5,504 bases of DNA from Bacteroidales bacterium UBA3388 (GTDB lineage Bacteria; Bacteroidota; Bacteroidia; Bacteroidales; P3): assembly GCA_002358855.1 (NCBI GenBank), contig DEPQ01000021.1, positions 42,449-47,952 on the forward strand. The letters run 5' to 3'. Positions 1 to 5,504 of this stretch are shown piece by piece. Both the position numbers and the translations under genes were made by a program. The stretch's first letter is position 1, and every line of letters starts with the position of its first letter. A model generated the notes under the pieces. The model saw nothing but the letters and a program-made list of their open reading frames with translations. It was not told the DNA's origin and did no database searches.

Positions 1-366
1 AACCTTATTTCTACTTCGGACAATAGATTGATAAGAAGAATTGTGAGAGATAATAATTATAGAGGCTATTCGGCACAAGATACAATTTTGCGTTGGGATA
101 GTGTTCGCTCGGGAGAAGAAAAACATATATTCCCTTACCAAGAAAATGCTGATATTATCTTTAATTCTTCTTTGCTTTATGAGATTGGGCTATTGAAACC
201 AATAGTTGAGCCTTTGCTTATGGAGGTTGGACAAAATTCTCCTGCATACGCTGAGGCTAAAAGATTGCAAACATTTTTAGCAAACTTTAAATCATTTCAC
301 TCCGATTTTATTCCTCCAACTTCAATTATGAGAGAGTTTTTAGGCGGTAGTAGTTTTAATTATTAA
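1..366 (+). CDS. Nucleoside (uridine) kinase family protein, C-terminal part only
   Basis: This frame is open from the first base and ends at TAA 364-366, so it is the last 121 residues of a gene whose 5' end lies outside the window; the TTG at 28 is an internal codon, not a start. The visible sequence resembles the C-terminal part of the Bacteroidales P-loop nucleoside kinases related to uridine kinase, which are usually about 550 residues with an N-terminal TGS/ThrRS-like region. Recognisable blocks are TSDNRLIRRIVRD near the start, then RGYSAQDTILRWDSVRSGEE, a P.QE.AD..FNSSLLYE block, and the ending IPP.SI.REFLGGSSF.Y. Known members of the kinase superfamily phosphorylate uridine or related nucleosides in salvage; the substrate here is inferred. 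The Walker A motif is not in the window, so activity cannot be judged. No convincing terminator follows. Confidence 0.85.
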   Translation, partial: NLISTSDNRLIRRIVRDNNYRGYSAQDTILRWDSVRSGEEKHIFPYQENADIIFNSSLLYEIGLLKPIVEPLLMEVGQNSPAYAEAKRLQTFLANFKSFHSDFIPPTSIMREFLGGSSFNY

Positions 367-475
367 GTCTTTGAAATAATTTTAAAATTCTGTGAATTAA
401 GAAATTAACTCAAAGTGTTAATAACCTATGTTGAAAAAAGAGTGAAATAAAGTGCGAGTAATGAAAAAAAAGTAG

Positions 476-483
476 TAATTTAG
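476..483 (+). promoter_or_regulatory. Probable -7 element of the tonB promoter
   Basis: TAATTTAG followed by CACCCTC matches the Bacteroidota -7 consensus TAnnTTTG at all but one fixed position, and the trailing CACCC is a common context for these promoters. Transcription would start near 488-491, giving an A-rich leader of about 45 bases before the ATG at 535. No TTTG or TTG lies at the expected -33 distance (around 450-456), so the call rests on one element. The rest of the gap between 367 and 534 is AT-rich and shows no other gene-like feature. Confidence 0.4.
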
Positions 484-534
484 CACCCTCAATAGATAGT
501 AATAGAGTAATAAATAACAAACATCAATAACAAG

Positions 535-1227
535 ATGGAAGTAAAAAAATCAGACAAAGCGAACTTGGAGAAATCGAAAAGTATTTTCCTTCAGTTAGGT
601 TTGGTTATAGCTTTAGGAATCGTTATTGTAGCATTCGAATGGAAGAGTTATGACAAAGAAGCTGAAGAAGTACAAATTACCCAAGTTGTTCAAGAAGTGG
701 AAGAAATGGTAATCCAAACAAAAGCCGAAGAACCACCTCCACCACCAGAAGAACCACCACAAGCAGAAACAACAGAATTTGAAATTGTTGATGATGACCA
801 AGAGTTAGAGAACGAGTTCAATATTGAAAGTTTTGAAAACACAACAAATGCTGACGTTTTCATTCCACAAGTTGAAATTGAAGAAGTAGAAGAGGAAGAA
901 GAAGAAACAACTATCTTTACTGTTGTGGAAGAAAGTGCGATGTTCCCTGGCGGACAAGCAGAATTGATGAAATATCTTGCTCAAAACATCAAGTATCCTC
1001 AACAAGCAAGAGAAACAGGTACACAAGGATTAGTTTATGTGACTTTCGTTGTGGAAAAAGATGGCTCTTTGACAGACATAAAGATATTAAGAGATATCGG
1101 ATCTGGCTGTGGAGAAGAAGCAATCAGAGTTGTAAAATCAATGCCTAAGTGGAAGGCTGCAAAGCAAAGAGGAAAGGCTGTGAGAATGCAATTCAACTTA
1201 CCTGTTAAGTTCACATTGGCTGGATAG
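535..1227 (+). CDS. tonB: Energy transducer TonB family protein
   Basis: TonB couples the inner-membrane proton motive force (through ExbB/ExbD) to outer-membrane TonB-dependent transporters such as SusC-type receptors. The 230-residue protein has the expected order: a short basic cytoplasmic N terminus (1-16), one membrane helix (about 17-35), a periplasmic spacer with a proline tract PPPPPEEPP (67-75) and a very acidic stretch (113-124), and a C-terminal TonB domain (about 135-228). That domain carries AMFPGG (135-140), NIKYPQQA (151-158, with the family YP), FVVEKDGS (171-178), EEAIRVVKSMPKW (194-206) and a hydrophobic final strand. The ATG at 535 precedes the membrane helix by a normal distance; the leader is A-rich with no Shine-Dalgarno sequence, as is usual in this phylum. 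The gene stands alone between a probable promoter and a strong terminator, with no exbB, exbD or receptor gene nearby. Bacteroidota encode many TonB paralogues, so the receptor served is unknown. The spacer is acidic, not Pro-Lys rich as in enterobacterial TonB. Confidence 0.92.
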   Translation: MEVKKSDKANLEKSKSIFLQLGLVIALGIVIVAFEWKSYDKEAEEVQITQVVQEVEEMVIQTKAEEPPPPPEEPPQAETTEFEIVDDDQELENEFNIESFENTTNADVFIPQVEIEEVEEEEEETTIFTVVEESAMFPGGQAELMKYLAQNIKYPQQARETGTQGLVYVTFVVEKDGSLTDIKILRDIGSGCGEEAIRVVKSMPKWKAAKQRGKAVRMQFNLPVKFTLAG

Positions 1228-1248
1228 AAAAAGGAATTTAATTAACAA

Positions 1249-1256
1249 TAGTTTTG
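1249..1256 (+). promoter_or_regulatory. Possible -7 promoter element upstream of the ABC-F gene
   Basis: TAGTTTTG is an exact match to TAnnTTTG and sits just before, and overlapping by one base, the tonB terminator hairpin. A transcript from it would start near 1262-1266, inside the left arm of the hairpin, leaving about 45 bases of leader before the ATG at 1310. No TTTG is present at the proper -33 spacing, and an eight-base motif with two free positions can arise by chance in AT-rich DNA. Some promoter is nevertheless needed here, because the terminator separates the ABC-F gene from tonB. Confidence 0.35.
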
Positions 1257-1296
1257 GATATAGATTGTAATCAACGCAGTCTATATCCTTTTTTTT
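1256..1296 (+). terminator. Intrinsic terminator after tonB
   Basis: The arms GGATATAGA (1256-1264) and TCTATATCC (1280-1288) are perfect inverted repeats. Pairing continues inward through 1265-1268 with 1276-1279, including two G-U pairs, giving a 13-pair stem and a 7-base loop (1269-1275). Eight T residues (1289-1296) follow directly. This is a textbook Rho-independent terminator, 28 bases after the tonB stop codon. Confidence 0.9.
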
Positions 1297-1309
1297 GATT
1301 AAGAGTTTA

Positions 1310-3226
1310 ATGATTACCGTAAATAGTATTTCAATTCATTTTTCAGGAAATTATTTGTTTGATAACGTAAGTTTTGTTGTTGGCGACAGAGATAGAATTG
1401 GTCTTGTGGGAAAGAATGGTGCAGGAAAATCAACTCTATTGAAAATAATAGCAGGACAACAAGAGTGTGAAAAAGGAAATATTGTTGTTTCTAAGTATCA
1501 AACTATTGGTTATTTGCCACAAGAGATGATTCCAAGCTCAACAATGAGCGTGATAGATGAGGCAATGACTGCTTTCAAAGAGGTTAATTCTATAAATGAA
1601 GAGTTGGAACGCCTTAATGAGCAAATAATTGCTTCAACAGATTATCTTTCTAAGGAATATGAAAATCTATTGCAAAGACATTCGGAATTAACCGAAAGAC
1701 TCAACGTTATGGGAGCAAATAATATGCAATCTCAAACCGAGAAAGTCTTGCTTGGATTAGGATTTTCTCATAGCGATTTTTCAAGAAAGATGAATGAATT
1801 TTCTTCTGGTTGGCAAATGAGAGTGGAATTAGCAAAAATTCTTTTGCAAGCACCAAATACAATCTTACTTGACGAGCCTACTAACCACCTTGATATTGAG
1901 TCTATACAGTGGTTGGAGAGTTTTTTGGCGAATTACTATGGTGCGGTAATACTTGTTTCTCACGATAAGGCGTTTTTGGACACTGTTTGCAAGCGTACGA
2001 TTGAGATAAACTGTGCTAAGGTTTACGACTACAAGGTTTCTTATAGTAAATATGTAGAACTTTTGCTTGAAAGACAACAACAAGAAATTTCTCAACTCAA
2101 TAATCAACAAAAACAAATAGCAGAAATTGAGAAATTTATAGAACGTTTTCGTTACAAGGCTACTAAGAGCAAGCAAGTGCAGTCTCGCATAAAGATGTTA
2201 GACAAAATGGAAAGGGTAGAGGTAACTCAAACCGATACATCTAACATTCATTTTAAATTTCCGCCTGCTCCTCACTCTGGAAAGATAGTTGTGGAGATGA
2301 ATAACTTAAATAAGAGTTATGGAGAAAAACTTGTGTTGAAAGATGTTAATCTTTTGATTGAAAAAGGTGAAAAGGTTGCCTTTGTAGGAAAGAACGGAGA
2401 GGGAAAATCAACGCTTTCAAAAATCATTGTTGGAGAAATAACCGACCAAACAGGCGAATGTAAAATAGGACATCAAGTAAAAATAGGGTATTTTGCACAA
2501 AACCAAGCCGCACTCTTAGATCCAAACAAAACAGTCTTTGAAACAATTGACGATATTGCAGAAGGAGAGATAAGAACAAAGATAAGAACAATTCTTGGCA
2601 GTTTTCTTTTTGATGAAGAAGCGATAGAAAAGAAAGTGAAAGTGCTTTCGGGAGGAGAGAAAACAAGGCTTGCACTTGCAAAACTTATTCTTGCTCCTGT
2701 CAATCTATTGATTCTTGACGAGCCTACAAACCACTTGGATATGGTGTCAAAGGATATTTTGAAAATGGCACTAATGCAATATGACGGAACGTTGATTGTG
2801 GTTTCTCACGACAGAGATTTTCTTCAAGGTCTTACCGATACGCTTTACGAATTTTCACATCATCATATCAATATCTTCAAAGGAGATATTTTTGACTTCT
2901 TAGCAAGCAAGAAAATGGCTGACTTGAAAGATTTGGAAACCGCTTCGGAAAAGAAAAAAGAAGTTGTTGAAGAACAAATCTCTCAAAACAAAATAGATTA
3001 TCAAAATCAAAAGGAAGCACAAAAAGAAGTTCGCAAGATAAAGAATCAAATCACAAAAATAGAAGAGGAAATAGAGGCAATAGAACAAGAAATTGCAAAA
3101 GCCGAAGAGGTGCTTTGCAATCAAGGAGAGGTGGATGCAGATTTTTATACAAAGTATGAAAACAACAAACAACTGCTTAACGAAAAAATGCAAAGATGGG
3201 AAGAATTGCAGACAATGTTAGATTAG
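1310..3226 (+). CDS. ABC-F family ATPase, YheS-like ribosome-associated factor
   Basis: ABC-F proteins are soluble tandem ATPases that bind the ribosomal E site and act on peptidyl-tRNA geometry to relieve stalls, or, in some branches, protect against ribosome-targeting antibiotics. This 638-residue protein has no membrane helices. Domain 1 has Walker A GKNGAGKST (34-42), an ABC signature written SSGWQ (165-169), Walker B with DEPTNHLD (188-195) and the switch VSHD (216-219). A charged linker (about 250-305) carries ERFRYKATKSKQVQSRIKML. Domain 2 has GKNGEGKST (360-368), LSGGE (446-450), DEPTNHLD (470-477) and VSHD (498-501). A lysine/glutamate-rich coiled coil fills 540-638. Length, linker and C-terminal coil match the YheS-like/housekeeping Bacteroidales branch better than the shorter EttA type; a resistance role cannot be excluded but nothing points to it. 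I chose ATG 1310 because an earlier in-frame TTG (1295) lies in the terminator T-run and would add MIKSL without homology. The 3' end overlaps the MATE gene. Confidence 0.93.
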   Translation: MITVNSISIHFSGNYLFDNVSFVVGDRDRIGLVGKNGAGKSTLLKIIAGQQECEKGNIVVSKYQTIGYLPQEMIPSSTMSVIDEAMTAFKEVNSINEELERLNEQIIASTDYLSKEYENLLQRHSELTERLNVMGANNMQSQTEKVLLGLGFSHSDFSRKMNEFSSGWQMRVELAKILLQAPNTILLDEPTNHLDIESIQWLESFLANYYGAVILVSHDKAFLDTVCKRTIEINCAKVYDYKVSYSKYVELLLERQQQEISQLNNQQKQIAEIEKFIERFRYKATKSKQVQSRIKMLDKMERVEVTQTDTSNIHFKFPPAPHSGKIVVEMNNLNKSYGEKLVLKDVNLLIEKGEKVAFVGKNGEGKSTLSKIIVGEITDQTGECKIGHQVKIGYFAQNQAALLDPNKTVFETIDDIAEGEIRTKIRTILGSFLFDEEAIEKKVKVLSGGEKTRLALAKLILAPVNLLILDEPTNHLDMVSKDILKMALMQYDGTLIVVSHDRDFLQGLTDTLYEFSHHHINIFKGDIFDFLASKKMADLKDLETASEKKKEVVEEQISQNKIDYQNQKEAQKEVRKIKNQITKIEEEIEAIEQEIAKAEEVLCNQGEVDADFYTKYENNKQLLNEKMQRWEELQTMLD

Positions 3227-4542
3227 CCTATCCTATTGTTCTCTCGGGCTTAGGACTTAGTATCGTTCAGTTTTTCGATACTTTAATGGTTGGACAAGTC
3301 AATAAAGAATCCTTAGCCGCTGTTGCCTTTGCTTCTGCTATTATTATAGTTTTCTTAGTCTTTGGTCAAGGAATGGGAATGGCTCAAACTCCTTTGGTTG
3401 GTCAAGCCTTCGCAAGAAAAGAAACTAAAAGAGTAGCAATAATTTTTCAAAATGCAATTCTACAAAACACATTAGTAGGAGTTTTTATAGTCCTTGCCTT
3501 ATTGATTTTGCTTCCTTTCTTACCTTATTTAGGACAAGACGCCGAGGTGATAAAGTTTGCAAAGCCGTATTTCATTGCTACGGCTCTTTCTCTTTTGCCT
3601 GCACAAATCTTTTTGGCATTTCGTCATTTTATGGAAGGAGTTGGCAATACAAAAATCACTATGATAATAATCATTTCGGCCAATATTCTAAATATTATTC
3701 TTAATTACATTTTCATTTTCGGTAAATTGGGCTGTCCTGCAATGGGAGCATTCGGAGCAGGTCTTGCAACCTTAGTCGCACGCACTCTTATGCCGATTGC
3801 ATACGTGGTTTTTATTCTCACAAACAAAAAATACAGACGCTATACCTTCTTTTTCAAAAAATCAAACCTACAATTATATATGCAAAAGAATATTTTAAGG
3901 TTAGGATTTCCGATAGCAGTGCAACAAACCTTAGAATGCTTTGCTTTTTCTATGATTACAATAATGATGGGTTGGTTTTCTACCGTTGTCTTAGCCTCAT
4001 ATCAAATAGCCTTAACCTTCTTTACTATGACATTTCAAATATCTTGTGGAGTAGCAAGTGCAACTACAATTTTGGTTTCGCATAGTTATGGAAGAAAAGA
4101 CTATGATGCAATAAGAGAACAAGCAAAAACAGGAGTAGGACTAAGTGTTGCAACAATGACTGTATTTGGAACAATATTTATTCTTTTTCCTGACTTCATA
4201 ACCTCAATGTTTACCGATGATATAGAGGTAATAAAACAAGCCGCACCTTTGTTTTTGATTGCAGGAATATTTCAAGTAATAGACGGCACGCAGGTTACTT
4301 TGCTTGGAGCGTTGAGAGGAATGAATGATGTAAACAAACCGATGAAGTATTCACTTTTTGGATATATCTTAATAGCACTTCCGCTTGCCTATCTCTTAGG
4401 ATTTGTATTCAAATTAGGACCTTGCGGAACATTTTCAGGCATTGCGATCGGTTTATTAGTCTCTGCAATACTTTACAAAAAAAGACTGAAAACTATAATA
4501 ATCAATAAAAAAATAGTATCTTTGCCCTCTGAAAATAAATGA
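3196..4542 (+). CDS. MATE family multidrug/cation efflux transporter (NorM-type)
   Basis: MATE proteins are inner-membrane antiporters that export cationic drugs or metabolites using a Na+ or H+ gradient. The 448-residue product is strongly hydrophobic, with about 12 predicted helices in two related halves. The halves open with similar motifs, VRLAYPIVLSGL (8-19) and LRLGFPIAVQQT (234-245). Other family marks are FFDTLMVG (26-33), QTPLVGQAFAR (64-74), EGVGNTKITM (147-156), GAFGAGLATLVAR (184-196), VSHSYGR (294-300) and LLGALRGMNDV (369-379). The start is well fixed: the frame has a stop at 3178-3180, and ATG 3196 is the only start before the first helix. The gene therefore begins 31 bases inside the ABC-F gene, which suggests translational coupling. 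The last ~12 residues are a polar tail whose codons contain a promoter-like element. Substrate and coupling ion cannot be read from the sequence. Confidence 0.93.
   Translation: MGRIADNVRLAYPIVLSGLGLSIVQFFDTLMVGQVNKESLAAVAFASAIIIVFLVFGQGMGMAQTPLVGQAFARKETKRVAIIFQNAILQNTLVGVFIVLALLILLPFLPYLGQDAEVIKFAKPYFIATALSLLPAQIFLAFRHFMEGVGNTKITMIIIISANILNIILNYIFIFGKLGCPAMGAFGAGLATLVARTLMPIAYVVFILTNKKYRRYTFFFKKSNLQLYMQKNILRLGFPIAVQQTLECFAFSMITIMMGWFSTVVLASYQIALTFFTMTFQISCGVASATTILVSHSYGRKDYDAIREQAKTGVGLSVATMTVFGTIFILFPDFITSMFTDDIEVIKQAAPLFLIAGIFQVIDGTQVTLLGALRGMNDVNKPMKYSLFGYILIALPLAYLLGFVFKLGPCGTFSGIAIGLLVSAILYKKRLKTIIINKKIVSLPSENK
4517..4524 (+). promoter_or_regulatory. Probable internal -7 promoter element for the small membrane gene and efp
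   Basis: TATCTTTG followed by CCCTC matches the Bacteroidota -7 consensus TAnnTTTG exactly and lies inside the MATE coding sequence, over the codons for Val-Ser-Leu near its C terminus. It is 15 bases ahead of the ATG at 4539, so a transcript starting about seven bases downstream would have a leader of only some 8-14 bases to ATG 4539 or 4545. There is no TTTG near 4492-4496, where a -33 element is expected. The good -7 match and its position ahead of two genes support the call. Confidence 0.5.
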
Positions 4543-4799
4543 AAATGAAAGCAGTCAAAATCGCAAAACTATTAGACGTACTCTCATACATAGCAATGTT
4601 AGGCGTTGTTATCTATTATTTTTTCGTTAAATTTGAAAAAATAGAGTATCTAATTCTATCGCTTTTAGGCGTGTGCATAATCAAAATGATAGCCTCAACC
4701 CTAAAAGCCTCTTATTACGAAAAACACTACAAACAATTAGAAGAAGACAACGAGTTTTTACAAAGAAGAATAAATGAATTAACAAATAATAATAAATAA
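4539..4799 (+). CDS. Small membrane protein of unknown function, two helices plus coiled-coil tail
   Basis: I do not recognise a named family. The 86-residue product has a lysine-rich N terminus (1-10), two hydrophobic segments (about 11-30 and 35-55) joined by a very short turn KFEK, and a charged tail (57-86). In the tail, L67, L74 and L81 are seven apart, with Y64, N71 and I78 at the alternating core positions, as in a short leucine zipper with a buried Asn. The likely topology is a membrane hairpin with both ends in the cytoplasm and a dimerising tail. The ATG overlaps the MATE stop as ATGA, and a second in-frame ATG at 4545 is an equally plausible start if transcription begins close upstream. 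The efp start follows the stop by 14 bases, so the two are almost certainly co-transcribed. Reality of the gene is supported by the tight packing and the coherent helix/coil architecture; function is unknown. Confidence 0.75.
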   Translation: MKMKAVKIAKLLDVLSYIAMLGVVIYYFFVKFEKIEYLILSLLGVCIIKMIASTLKASYYEKHYKQLEEDNEFLQRRINELTNNNK

Positions 4800-4813
4800 A
4801 CAAAATTAAATTT

Positions 4814-5377
4814 ATGGCAACAACTGCAGATATTAAGAACGGATTGTGCATTGAAATGAATAATGACTTATTCACAGTAATAGAATTTTTACACGTAAAG
4901 CCAGGAAAAGGAGCTGCATTCGTAAGAACAAAACTTAAAAGTTTCAAAACAGGAAGAACATTAGAGCATACATTTCCTGCTGGTTGTAAAATAGAAACTT
5001 GTAGAGTAGAACGCCGTCCTTATACATTCCTTTACAAAGACGATTCAGGATATAACTTTATGCACGCAGAAACTTACGAACAAATAAACATAGAAGAAAC
5101 TCTAATTAACGCACCTCAATTCCTTAAAGAAGGACAAGGCGTAGAAATAATAGTGCATGCAGACACAGAAACACCACTTTCATGCGAATTACCACCATTT
5201 GTAGAAATGGAAGTTACTTACACAGAACCAGGAGTAAAAGGAAACACAGCAACAAACGCAATGAAAGATGCAACAGTTGAAACAGGAGCAAAAGTAAGAA
5301 TACCTTTGTTCATTGAAACAGGCGAAAGAATCAAAGTAGATACAAGAACAGCAGAATACTCAGAAAGAGTGAAATAA
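4814..5377 (+). CDS. efp: Elongation factor P
   Basis: EF-P binds between the ribosomal P and E sites and speeds peptide bond formation at consecutive prolines. The 187-residue length is standard. The three beta-barrel domains are visible: an N-terminal KOW-like domain (about 1-63), OB domain II (about 66-127) and C-terminal domain III (about 129-185). The acceptor-stem loop is KPGKGAAF (29-36), with Lys32 at the position of the modified lysine of E. coli EF-P (Lys34). Domain III has the conserved run from NAMKDATVETGAK (148-160) through PLFIETGERIKVDTR (164-178) and ends EYSERVK, close to the usual Y..RVK. ATG 4814 gives the normal family N terminus MATTADIKNG. The leader is A-rich with no Shine-Dalgarno sequence. 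The codons lean strongly to A-ending forms (ACA, GCA, GAA, AAA). No gene for EpmA, EpmB or YmfI-like modification is in the window, so the state of Lys32 is unknown. Confidence 0.97.
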   Translation: MATTADIKNGLCIEMNNDLFTVIEFLHVKPGKGAAFVRTKLKSFKTGRTLEHTFPAGCKIETCRVERRPYTFLYKDDSGYNFMHAETYEQINIEETLINAPQFLKEGQGVEIIVHADTETPLSCELPPFVEMEVTYTEPGVKGNTATNAMKDATVETGAKVRIPLFIETGERIKVDTRTAEYSERVK

Positions 5378-5400
5378 AAAAAGCAAAGAAATAATTTCAA

Positions 5401-5434
5401 AAAGCGAAGAAAAAAATATTTTTTTCTTCGCTTT
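5401..5434 (+). terminator. Perfect 34-base palindrome, probable terminator after efp
   Basis: The arm AAAGCGAAGAAAAAAA (5401-5416) is the exact reverse complement of 5419-5434, and the central TA (5417-5418) is itself symmetric, so all 34 bases are one uninterrupted palindrome. As RNA it forms a stem of GCGAAG/CUUCGC topped by an A7/U7 section, followed by the T-rich ATTTGTTT (5435-5442). It starts 23 bases after the efp stop. Because it is symmetric and has A-rich and T-rich flanks, it could stop transcription from either side. Confidence 0.75.
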
Positions 5435-5435
5435 A

Positions 5436-5468
5436 TTTGTTTAATTCAAAGAAATATTTCTATATTTG
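5436..5468 (+). promoter_or_regulatory. Bacteroidota-type promoter (-33 TTTG and -7 TATATTTG)
   Basis: TTTG at 5436-5439 and TATATTTG at 5461-5468 match both elements of the Bacteroidota housekeeping promoter (TTTG, then TAnnTTTG), with 21 bases between them, near the usual spacing. This is the only site in the window with both elements. Transcription would begin near 5474-5476, about 14 bases before the ATG at 5489. The -33 element begins two bases after the efp terminator palindrome. Confidence 0.75.
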
Positions 5469-5488
5469 CAAGACCTATTCAAAATATT

Positions 5489-5504
5489 ATGCAACACTTC
5501 AAAA
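5489..5504 (+). CDS. Possible start of the next gene, truncated by the window end
   Basis: An ATG at 5489-5491 opens a frame reading MQHFK before the sequence ends. The only support is its place about 14 bases after the predicted start of the promoter at 5436-5468, and an A-rich leader. Too little is present to suggest a product, and the true start could lie further downstream. Confidence 0.35.

Noticed and set aside
378..422. AT-only palindrome AATTTTAAAATT (378-389) and a 6-pair hairpin (404-409 with 417-422) after the kinase gene
   Set aside because: Both lack a GC-containing stem and a following T-run, so they are not convincing terminators. Such repeats are expected by chance in this AT-rich gap.
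613..1026. Two antisense open frames opposite tonB
   Set aside because: Their products are Phe/Trp/Cys-rich runs created by the GAA- and CCA-rich coding strand of tonB, with no recognisable domain.
1295..1309. Upstream TTG start for the ABC-F gene
   Set aside because: The TTG lies in the T-run of the tonB terminator and adds only five residues (MIKSL). The ATG at 1310 gives the normal family N terminus MITVNSISI.
1865..3193. Antisense open frames opposite the ABC-F gene
   Set aside because: They mirror conserved ABC-F motifs and the Lys/Glu-rich coiled coil, giving Leu/Phe-rich low-complexity products. The sense gene explains the region fully.
1310..4542. An antibiotic-resistance cassette (ABC-F protection protein plus MATE pump)
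   Set aside because: The ABC-F protein has the linker and C-terminal coil of the YheS-like housekeeping branch, base composition matches the neighbours, and no mobile element or repeat flanks the pair.
4681..5400. Antisense open frames opposite the small gene and efp
   Set aside because: They overlap genes with clear or coherent products on the + strand and show no family features themselves.

Overview
The window looks like an ordinary chromosomal stretch from a low-GC member of the Bacteroidota, most likely the order Bacteroidales. The evidence is the protein set: a Bacteroidales-type nucleoside kinase tail, an energy-transducing TonB with the AMFPGG...NIKYP C-terminal domain, a YheS-like ABC-F ATPase, a NorM-type MATE exporter and elongation factor P. 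The DNA signals agree: A-rich leaders without clear Shine-Dalgarno sequences, and several matches to the Bacteroidota -7 promoter element TAnnTTTG. All genes are on the + strand. I see no rRNA, tRNA, CRISPR array, insertion sequence or phage gene. The family assignments come from recognising the sequences, not from a search.

Layout. Bases 1-366 hold the 3' end of a nucleoside/uridine kinase gene. A 168-base AT-rich gap follows, with a probable promoter near 476-483. It precedes a monocistronic tonB-like gene (535-1227), closed by a strong intrinsic terminator (1256-1296). The next four genes are tightly packed. The ABC-F gene (1310-3226) overlaps the MATE gene (3196-4542) by 31 bases. MATE overlaps a small membrane-protein gene (4539-4799) by an ATGA junction. 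The elongation factor P gene (4814-5377) starts 14 bases later. A perfect 34-base palindrome (5401-5434) ends this block. It is followed at once by a consensus Bacteroidota promoter (5436-5468) that seems to drive a gene starting at 5489 and running off the window.

How the genes fit together. ABC-F and EF-P both belong to families that act at the ribosomal E site on stalled or slow ribosomes, so the block is loosely translation-related. The MATE pump and the small membrane protein have no obvious link to that. A consensus -7 element inside the last codons of the MATE gene suggests that the small gene and efp also form their own transcription unit, so the four genes need not be regulated as one operon. 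I found no convincing new multi-gene system. The most interesting items are the uncharacterised two-helix membrane protein with a leucine-zipper-like tail next to efp, and the compact terminator/promoter arrangements at 1249-1296, 4517-4539 and 5401-5489.
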